A stretch of DNA of 64,000 nt from assembly GCF_001039355.2 (NCBI RefSeq), contig NW_019774958.1:98442-162441 (forward strand). The letters are read 5' to 3'. This DNA is from Lingula anatina. Taxonomy: Eukaryota; Brachiopoda; Lingulata; Lingulida; Lingulidae. The notes below the pieces were generated by a model, which did no database searches, was not told where the DNA came from, and was given only the letters and a program-made list of their open reading frames with translations. Positions 54,870-64,000 of this stretch are shown one piece after another (position 1 is the first letter of the stretch; every line of letters begins with the position of its first letter). Made by a program: the position numbers and the translations under genes.

Positions 54870-56110
54870 TTAACAATGGACCATACAAGCAATGTGGCCA
54901 AGGGCTGAAGAATGGAACTCATCACCATGTGGAAGCAGTCCATCTCAGAAATGCGGCTAAGGACATCTTCATGTCATCATCTTCTTTATCCTAAAAGAAG
55001 AAATTTAAATAATGAGTTCCGGTCTGAAACTTTCACCCCCAACCCAATAATACTTACTTTCTACTTACATAAGTCCCTGGCCAATGGCTGTGTGCAGTCT
55101 TTGCCTTGTCAAAGTGAACCATCTCGTGAATGTGGCCAAGGGCTTGTGGGTCCTGGGATGTGGTCTGTGCCTGGGGGATTCCACCCGTCTGAGAAATGCA
55201 GCTAAGGGCGTCTTCATGTCATCATCTTCTATTACCTTGAATATGAGATTTAAAGAAATTAGTTCCCGGTCTCAAACTTTCACCCCCTACCCAATAATAC
55301 TTACTTTCTACTTACATAAGTCCCTGGCCAATGGCTGTGTGCAGTCTTTGCCTTGTCAAAGTGAACCATCTCGTGAATGTGGCCAAGGACTTGTGGGTCC
55401 TGGGATTGTGGTCTGTGCCTGGGGGATTCCACCCGTCTGAGAAATGCGGCTAAGGGCGTCTTCATGTCATCTTCTATTACCTTGAATAAGAGATTTAAAG
55501 AAATTAGTTACCGGTCTCAAACTTTAACCCCTAACCCAATAATACTTACTTTCTACTTACATAGGTTCCTGGCAAATGGCTGTGTGAGGTCTTTGCCTTG
55601 TCAAAGTGAACCGTCTCGTGAATGTGGCCAAGGGCTTGTGGGTCCTGGGATGTGGTCTGTGCCTGGGGGATTCCACCCGTCTGAGAAATGCAGCTAAGGG
55701 CGTCTTCATGTCATCATCTTCTATTACCTTGAATAAGAGGTTTAAAGAAATTAGTTCCCGGTCTCAAACTTTAATCCCCAACCCAATAATACTTACTTTC
55801 TACTTACTTATGCCCGTGCCTTGCCAAAGTAAACCAATTCGTGAATGTGGATATGTGCTTGTGGGTCCTGGGATGTGGCCTGTGCCTGGGGGATTCAACC
55901 CGTCTGAGATGTGCGGCTAATGGCGTCTTCATGTCATCATCTTCTATAACCTTGAAAGGGAGATTTAAAGAGATTAGTTACCGGTCTCAAACTTTAACCC
56001 CTCACCCAAAAATACTTACTTTCTACTTACATAGGTCCCTGGCCAATGGCTGTGTGTCGTCTTTGCCTTGTCAAAGTGAACCGTCTAATGAATGTGGCCA
56101 ATGTAGGTCT
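54870..56110. repeat. Tandem array of about 245-bp exon-like cassettes
   Basis: The landmark ccaatggctgtgtg (or a one-base variant) recurs at 55081, 55328, 55573 and 56043; a shortened unit lies at about 55800 and a diverged one at about 54890. Each unit has, read minus, a pyrimidine-rich acceptor ending attcaag and a double donor gtaagtagaaagtaagtatt around a 167-base segment. That segment is open as VIEDDDMKTPLAAFLRRV and onwards. Read plus, the same unit has an acceptor-like ctacttacatag before a Cys-bearing frame (CQSEPSRECGQG). Neither strand can be proven coding by eye. One unit (55328) has a one-base insertion breaking its frame. Confidence 0.75.
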
Positions 56111-56379
56111 TCAACATCGGCCGCCCCAGATGAAAGCTTAGAAGATGCTAAGATTACTACACAACTAATTGTGTCTGAAAAAAAACGACTAGAAAGTGGG
56201 AAAATGACAGTGGAATAACAACATACCAGTAGGCTACTTCAAGCCGCCATCAAAACAACAAAGAAATGCCGAGAAACATGGCAGTGGAAGAAACTGTGTG
56301 AATAAAGGCCTGATAGCACCAGACGAGAACCGAAATAGGCAATATATATTTCCAGGTCCAAGTTTTCTTTCTTTTTAGA

Positions 56380-56790
56380 GAAGAAATGGTATCCTGCGAA
56401 GGTTATTCGACGAGCAGGCGATGAGCGTTACGCTGTTTGAGCAAACATTTTCCTGAGCGATGACTCCGGGCCCGTGAGACGAAGCGTCGAACTCCGAGAG
56501 GACGACGGAAAACGTAGTGCTCCGTGTACTGCGGTGCAAGGAACAATATCCTGAAGGGCGATGCGTTTGCGTAGGATGAAAACGGGATTTGAAGACGGGT
56601 CCCCAAAGAAATGCAGCTTGACATCCTCCCTGTTCTTCTGTCCGCCGTTGAGTGATCACAAGTTCGTAATTTCGCGCTCTTATTCTTTCAAATAGCCGTG
56701 TGGGGGCGTAGTTGTCGTAAATATGTTGTCAATTTGAACTCGGGGGTGTCGTAGGACAGTGAGACCGAAATAACATTGTATTTCATGTAC
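56380..56790. other. GC-richer segment, unchanged between the two copies
   Basis: This 0.4-kb stretch (and 59193-59603) is richer in CpG than its surroundings. I see a single difference between copies in it, while flanks differ more often. A plus-strand frame starts KKWYPAKVIRRAGDERYAV then stops; a minus frame is open for 94 codons (56659 down to 56375). It could be a promoter/first exon or a decayed gene piece; not assignable. Confidence 0.3.
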
Positions 56791-57490
56791 ACTTACCTAT
56801 AAAATACATTTATCATTGTTGTTTCTCGAGTCCTTTTTATTCAAAAAAAAGAAATAAATATGTATTAATTTGGAAGAGAACAAGCAAATGTGATAAGAAG
56901 AAGAAAATCAGAAGAAAATCATACCCAACCCCCTAATTGCCGCAATGTACTTGGAAGACGTCGACATGATGTCCACCATGACGGTTAGTTACAATACCGC
57001 AGGCCATTTGAGAGGCCATGTGCACGTACATGTGAACAGTGATCCACATTGAGTTGTTTACACTGAGAAATATGGTGCAACCGAGGTTCGTTCCGAGGCT
57101 GTCGCTTTAAAAGTCAGACTAACGCGAAATTAAAAGAATCTTAGATGCATTTTCATAAGAGCCTTACACACAAAGCTGAACTAGAATAGCCTATACATGT
57201 AGAATGAAGGGTCCCATGTTGCACATTTCAGACTTGACAACGTCCCACTTACGACTGAAACCGGGATATATGTATATGTATACACTAAGACGAACCCATC
57301 ATGTGGAAATTACCAATTATTTCACAGATGTTTTTATTTTATTTTATTTACATGAAAACAAAAATCTCCCATACATCTGCAAGTATAGGGTATGCTATTT
57401 TTAGGAATAAATATGGATAATTTCCTCCTGTATCACTGATATGAACCCTTTCCGTGAAGAAAAAGCACATATATACTCCAAAGGTTATAT

Positions 57491-57493
<3 letters not shown>

Positions 57494-57572
<79 letters not shown>
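57494..57572. repeat. (CA)n(GA)n microsatellite (second copy 60314-60361)
   Basis: A ca run passes directly into a ga run; the tract is clearly shorter in the right-hand copy. Confidence 0.9.
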
Positions 57573-57576
<4 letters not shown>

Positions 57577-60321
57577 GGAAGAAAGACCGTTTTGTGATGA
57601 TGGGCCAACAGAGCAAGTGCACTTTTTCTTCCACTGTTCAATTTATGATGACGACATTAAACTGCCTATCTTTGGTTACTCAATGGACTGGATAAATAAT
57701 ATGAACGATATATAGCCTATATAGACGTAAAAAATTTACATGACGATGTACACCGGAAAACCGGCCAAGTATTTGACACGCCATGTGCATGCTTGGCGAA
57801 AAAAATTAAATCAATGATTATTATTTATCTAGATGACCGTTTATTTATTGTTATTATTATTATTATTTTATTAGAAATTGTTGTTCTTGATAAAGATGAC
57901 ATGTTATGGTGAAAGATGGGTCCACCAGGACGGAAAACCCATGTCACCATAAGAAAATAATCTTCTTCTAGTCTCTTAATCTCAAACAGACTGCACCACA
58001 CTGAAACCGACCGGTTTTAGGGGCACATTCCCAGTGAAACTATCGTTCTACTTAAATCGACCCAACTCTGCGGGACTCTAAATGCAGTCAGATTAACACG
58101 CCTTCTCGCATTACAAAAAATCTGGAATATACCAGTGCGTTGGAAACAAGAGGCGGCGTAGGATTAGGTATTTAAATTGTAGGTGATAATAGTGATAATC
58201 ATTCTGCATATACCCATGCTATATTTGTATAATAGGGTATTCGAAGCGCTGGACTCTCTCTCTCCTTGGGCGAAGGTTCTCTATCTATTTCTCAACGTAT
58301 GTTTTGTTTAAATGGAGGCCAGAACTGTCACAACTCAGAGCCTTTATGTGGCCATTAATTTACTGTTAGTATGCTAATGTCTATATTGATTCTACTATAG
58401 TAGATAACCATTTATTATCATTATCTTTTCGAGAAAAGCGCTTGACTGGATTTTTTATTACGTTAAGCGCATTATTATTTCATTTATGTATCCATTCAAT
58501 TTACATAAGTGCAGGTCACTAAAGACGATNCTATTACCTTGAATAAGAGATTTAAAGAAATTAGTTCCGGTCTTAAAAACTTTCACCCCCAACCCAATAA
58601 TACTTACTTTCTACTTACTTAGGTCCGTGCCTTGACAAGGTAAACCATTTCGTGAATGTGGATATGTGCTTGTGGGTCCTGGGATGTGGTCTGTGCCTGG
58701 GGGATTCAACCCGTCTGAGATGTGCGGCTAATGGCGTCTTCGTGTCATCATCTTCTATAACCTTGAAGAAGAGATATAAAGAGATTAGTTACCGGTCTCA
58801 AACTTTAACCCCTCACCCAAAAATACTTACTCTCTACTTACATAGGTCCCTGGCCAATGGCTGTGTGTCGTCTTTGCCTTGTCGAAGTGAACCGTCTAAT
58901 GAATGTGGCCAATGTAGGTCTTCAACATCGGCCGCCCCAGATGAAAGCTTAGAAGATGCTAAGATTACTACACAACTAATTGTGTCTGAAAAAAAAAACG
59001 ACTAGAAAGTGGGAAAACGACAGTGGAATAACAACATACCAGTAGGCTACTTCAAGCCGCCATCAAAACAACAAAGAAATGCCAAGAAACATGGCAGAGG
59101 AAGAAACTGTGTGAATAAAGGCCTGATAGCCCCAGACGAGAACCGAAATAGGCAATATATATTTCAAGGTCCAAGTTTTCTTTCTTTTTAGAGAAGAAAT
59201 GGTATCCTGCGAAGGTTATTCGACGAGCAGGCGATGAGCGTTACGCTGTTTGAGCAAACATTTTCCTGAGCGATGACTCCGGGCCCGTGAGACGAAGCGT
59301 CGAACTCCGAGAGGACGACGGAAAACGTAGTGCTCCGTGTACTGCGGTGCAAGGAACAATATCCTGAAGGGCGATGCGTTTGCGTAGGATGAAAACGGGA
59401 TTTGAAGACGGGTCCCCAAAGAAATGCAGCTTGACATCCTCCCTGTTCTTCTGTCCGCCGTTGAGTGATCACAAGTTCGTAATTTCGCGCTCTTATTCTT
59501 TCAAATAGCCGTGTGGGGGCGTAGTTGTCGTAAATATGTTGTCAATTTGAACTCGGGGGTGTCGTAGGACAGTGAGACCGAAATAACATTGTATTTCATG
59601 TACCCTTACCTATAAAATACATTTATCATTGTTGTTTCTCGAGTCCTTTTTATTCAAAAAAAGAAATAAATATGTATTAATTTGGAAGAGAACAAGCAAA
59701 TGTGATAATGACTTCAGAAGAAAATCATACCCAACCCCCTAATTGCCGCAATGTACTTGGAAGACGTCGACCTGATGTCCACCATGACGGTTAGTTACAA
59801 TACCGCAGGGCATTTGAGAGGCCATGTGCACGTACATGTGAACAGTGATCCGCATTGAGTTGTTTACACTGAGAAATCTGATGCAACCGAGGTTCGTTCC
59901 GAGGCTGTCGCTTTAAAAGTCAGACTAACGCGAAATTAAAAGAATCTTAGATGCATATTCATAAGAGCCTTACACACAAAGCTGAACTAGAATAGCCTAT
60001 ACGTGTAGAATGAAGGGTCCCGTGTTGCACATATCAGACTTGACAACGTCCCACTTACGACTGAAACCGGGATATATGTATATGTATACACTAAGACGAA
60101 CCCATCATGTGGAAATTACCAATTATTTCACAGATGTTTTTATTTTATTTTATTTACATGAAAACACAAATCTCCCATACATCTACAAGTATAGGGTATG
60201 CTATTTTTAGGAATAAATATGGATAATTTCCTCCTGTATCACTGATATGAACCCTCTCCATGAAGAAAAAGCACATATATATATATATATATATATACTC
60301 CAAAGGTTATATAAACACACA

Positions 60322-60361
<40 letters not shown>

Positions 60362-61311
60362 AGAAAGACCGTTCTGTGATGATGGGCCAACAGAGCAAGT
60401 GCACTTTTTCTTCCACTGTTCAATTTATGATGACGACATTAAACTGCCTATCTTTGGTTACTCAATGGACTGGATAAATAACATGAACGATATATATAGA
60501 CGCAAAAAATTCACTTGACGATGTACACCGGAAAACCGGCCAAGTATTTGACACGCCATGTGCATGCTTGGCAAAAAAAATTAAATCAATGATTATTATT
60601 TGTGTAGATGACCGTTTATTTATCATTATTATTTTATTAGAAATTGTTGATCTTGATAAAGATGACATGTTATGGTGAAAGATGGGTCCACCAGGACGGA
60701 AACCCCATGTCACCATAAGAAAATAAGCTTCTTCTAGTCTCTTAATCTCAAACAGACTGCACCACACTGAAACCGACCGGTTTTAGGGGCACATTCCCAG
60801 TGAAACTATCGTTCTACTTAAATCGACCCAACTCTACGGGACTCTAAATGCAGTCAGATTAACACGCCTTCTCGCATTACAAAAAATCTGGAATATACCA
60901 GTGCGTTGGAAACAAGAGGCGGCGTAGGATTAGGTATTTTTAAATTTACAATTTAAAAATTGTAAGTGATAATAGTGATAATCATTCTGCATATACCCAT
61001 GCTACATGTATATTTGTATAATAGGGTATTCGAAGCGCTCTCTCTCCTTGGGCGAAGGTTCTCTATCTATTTCTCAACGTATGTTTTGTTTAAATGGAGG
61101 CCAGAACTGTCACAACTCAGAGCCTTTATGTGGCCATTAATTTACTGTTAGTATACTAATGTCTTTATTGATTCTACTATAGTAGATAACCATTTATTAT
61201 CATTCTCTTTTCGAGAAAAGCGCTTGACTTGATTTTTTATTACGTTAAGCGCTTTATTATTTCATTTATGTATCCATTCAATTTATATAAGTGCAGGTCA
61301 CCAAAGACGAT

Positions 61312-61949
61312 AAAATTAGAGAGTTAAAATGTGTTTGCCAATATTTTCAGAACAGGGAATCATTTATTATATCACATGATTCCAAAATGCTAGGTTTATA
61401 TTCAGTTTATGGAAGAAGATGTATTTCTTGTACCCTTCTCGAGGACCACAGATGAGTTTGTTTCGAGTTATTCAAAGATAGTGCTCGGGCAATTATGTGT
61501 GCTTTCCTTAACAGCGAGTATTTTTGCATAGAATTCACGTCATCACTCAGCTTGCCTCTGGCAGAGAGTATTTTTCTTATATTTATCCTCACTTACCCAT
61601 TTTATAAATACATATTTTAATTAAAATGTGCTTTTTGCTATTAAGGGATACGATATTTTCGAAGCATTTAAATGAGAATCCCAAACAGTAAATCGTTACT
61701 TCATAGAAATCACTTTAATCGTAAATCATACTGAAATGAAATAGCTTGAAATAAATGGCTAAGTGAAAATTTTAGCACCATGGCTCCTTCCTCAATCCGA
61801 AGAAAGAATAGCCAACATAAAAACAATCAAATATAATCAAATGACAAAAAATGTTTTTTAAAAATTTTTCGTTAGTTTTTTTCATCATGTCAGTACATTT
61901 TAAACCGATACTATTCCATAGTAAATGTACATGTAGCACATCAACATTA
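61312..61949. other. Downstream of the sulfatase gene
   Basis: AT-rich; presumably 3' UTR of the sulfatase next to 61949. Nothing else recognised. Confidence 0.4.
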
Positions 61950-63922
61950 TCAGCACCATCCCGGTGTCCAAACTCCCCCAAAATTGTTCGGGTTTCCTTT
62001 GTTATCATCCGGTGGGTCATTCGCTGGTACCATCTCTTGCTGTGCCAGTTTCAACTTCTTCTTCATCTCTTGCACAACTTGGGGCATGGTTTGGACCAAA
62101 TTTTTGTGCTCCGTAGGATCATCTACGAAGAAAGAAATTCAGAGCAATACAATGATGCAACAAAACGATATACGTAATCTGCGTAACACTTAAAAGGTAC
62201 TCTATAATTTACCTACCAAAATGAATTTTACTTGGGAGAAAAAATTCTCCTGCTCACTAACGATTGCTCAACCCGTCACTGCTCTTGGATTCGATGTTTT
62301 ATTTTATTTTTTCATTCAGTGATTTAATTCTAAATAACTAGTCAATCTTTCTGTACATTTCAAAGGAAACTGATGACGTCAGTCACTTTAATTTGGGGGA
62401 TTTTATTTTTTTAAGGTCTGCACACAGAATAAGTGGCCTTGAAAAAATCAAACGCGTAAAGTAGACCCTTAAGCGTTTAACTGGAAGGAACATCCCAACA
62501 AGCAATTACAGAAATATTTAGTATTTTATTTAAAAAAAACATACCCTTTATATTATACAGTCCATGCCCTGAATATCCTGGTGAAGTTTTTGATTTCTGC
62601 ATGTATTTGTAGAAGGCATCAAGGCTGTCTCTGTCATGATCCAAGTTCAGATATTCTTGGGACTGTTGCACCTTTGGTGGTTCAGCCCAACCACTGAACA
62701 GCCCAGGGAATCCTTCGATGTACTTGTAATCGCCGACTCTAAAAATGTACCATGGTCAAGAACTCATTATATGCCAAAAGATTATATCAGTATACGATCA
62801 TCTGGAGCTTGGGAAAATCCCTTGACCACCCTGAATTTCGTTTCCTTTGTTGAGGAGGGGAGTTCCCAGCGTCCTTTAAAACACGGACTCAGGGATGGGG
62901 AGGGGTAGCAGACTCGGAGGAGGGGGGATCTGCAGCAGATCTGGGATTTGAACCTTGCTTACAAACGCACAATACACTAAAGATTGTCATTAAGCACTTC
63001 ACTCAGTGTTTTCTTAGAATTATAATATACTGTACAGAGTACATACTTGGTGCAGATAGGATTCCATGTAATAAAAAAATTTAATGAATTAATAATAGTA
63101 CCTGATAGCGGCATGCCCTTGGAGTGAAGGGGATTTATTGTCTAAGTGATAGACGAACTCTGTTCTAGCGGAATCTATTCCAAGCTTCAGCATAGGCCAC
63201 AGGTTCATACTGTCCATGTTGATGTTTGCAGCTAAAGATATGACAAAAATCATATTCATAAAGAAACTCCAAACGTTTTATGAATTGTAACTCTATTAAT
63301 CCTTTTGAAGTGTAAATTGTTTGTCTGAATTATACTCAACAATCTTTACGAAAAATTACCTGGAGAGCCTCCAGCAACCGCCAAAAAGGTTTGGAACCAA
63401 TCGACAGCGTGGAATTTTCTGGAATGTACATAACTGTTTATTCTATTTCGCCCTCATTTTTTTCGATACCTCAGTAACTGTCTCTAATAAATGTGACCCA
63501 GTTTGTCTGTCCACGAGCAAAATAAAGACTAGACTTGAAAGACGACATATATACAACAAAGAAAAATATTTAATACGATGAAATCTGAACAAGAGGAGTG
63601 GCGGAAGTGTCTCACGAAAATTCTTTAAGGTTATAGGTCTAAGTCACAAAATATCTTAATCTGAAACCGAAAGCTTAAGGCCAACTTTGCATCTTACATT
63701 TAATTAAGGAGGTATAAGTTAATTTGATCTCAAATCTAAGCAGCTCTGTCCTTTTTCTTTTACCCAAAGATTCGCCGTTACCTACCCGTTGTGCCTGTAC
63801 CCTGTCTTCTGTAGCATAGGGCCGTGGACGAATGCAACCGCTCTGGTGCCACCTTCCCAAATACTCGCCTTGGAACCTCGAAGGGGAAAGTTGTTCCCTC
63901 CCCGGAAAGGGCTACCTCCATT
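61950..63922 (-). CDS. Arylsulfatase B-type sulfatase, C-terminal half (5 exons; 5' part beyond window)
   Basis: Formylglycine-dependent sulfatases of the ARSB/ARSI/ARSJ group remove sulfate from glycosaminoglycans such as dermatan and chondroitin sulfate, in lysosomes or outside the cell. Exons: 63786-63922, 63360-63418, 63102-63231, 62545-62738, 61950-62122, all GT..AG and in phase, stop TGA at 61950-61952. The first visible exon starts at the Asn of the conserved (D)NGG metal-site motif, then [18 protein letters not shown]. Its Lys, 17 residues after that Asn, matches the sulfate-binding Lys318 of human ARSB. Then come [49 protein letters not shown] and a C-terminus [12 protein letters not shown]. 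The catalytic CxPSR region lies off the right edge. Which of the three vertebrate subtypes it corresponds to cannot be decided. Confidence 0.92.
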
Positions 63923-64000
63923 CTTCAATTAACGACCAATAAACACAGAAATATTCGGGTCATTTTTAGCGTTCTTATTCAGACACTGTCAGATTTTAAA

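Larger units (their letters stand above)
55721..61311. repeat. 2.8-kb block present twice across the n at 58530 (probable unmerged haplotypes)
   Basis: 55721-58529 matches 58531-61311 throughout, with substitutions, a (TA)n insertion in the right copy (60276-60296), microsatellite length differences and an 8-versus-10 A difference. The join is a single n. This resembles two alleles placed in series. Besides the last array units it contains no recognised gene. Confidence 0.85.

Noticed and set aside
57348-57695. Ser-Leu and Arg-Glu repeat frames
   Set aside because: Translations of the (CA)n(GA)n microsatellite.

Overview
The window is metazoan nuclear DNA, most likely from a highly heterozygous marine invertebrate. 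The genes have many short exons with GT..AG introns, intergenic DNA is AT-rich, and there are microsatellites, small foldback transposons and a non-LTR retrotransposon relic. Short (TTAGGG)-like DNA and a local cluster of TAGGCCTA palindromes fit a lower deuterostome or lophotrochozoan better than an arthropod, but the species cannot be fixed from the sequence. I found no bacterial-type operon, CRISPR array, rRNA or tRNA.

All four confident or well-supported multi-exon genes lie on the minus strand. From left to right: (1) a complete MGAT5 orthologue, N-acetylglucosaminyltransferase V, 18 coding exons at 1995-25280, which add up exactly to a 759-residue protein, with non-coding 5' exons further right at about 26.6 and 31.3 kb; (2) a complete MZB1/pERp1-like ER protein, 4 exons at 39036-41745, 257 residues, ending in KDEL; (3) an unrecognised coiled-coil gene, 8 exons at 43893-49057, 396 residues with a lysine-rich tail; (4) the 3' half of an arylsulfatase B-type sulfatase, 5 exons at 61950-63922, running off the right edge. 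A possible small plus-strand gene (3 exons, 53 residues) is nested in the last MGAT5 intron at 2557-4680.

The genes do not form a pathway, but three of them work in the secretory or lysosomal system: N-glycan branching in the Golgi, folding in the ER, and sulfated-glycan breakdown in the lysosome or outside the cell.

The assembly carries clear scars. Four single n bases (14701, 26778, 32412, 58530) and one 206-base N run (45788-45993) mark contig joins. Four of the five have near-identical sequence on both sides: 26603-26777/26779-26953, about 26953-32350/32413-37825, 44217-45787/45994-47564 and 55721-58529/58531-61311. These look like unmerged haplotypes or contig ends, not real duplications. 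The fifth, at 14701, sits inside a hairpin transposon whose middle is missing. Copy number, exon number and promoter number should be read with this in mind.

The most unusual unexplained structure is a tandem array of roughly 245-bp units at 54.87-56.11 kb. Each unit carries consistent splice-like signals and open frames, and more diverged relatives lie just to the left.
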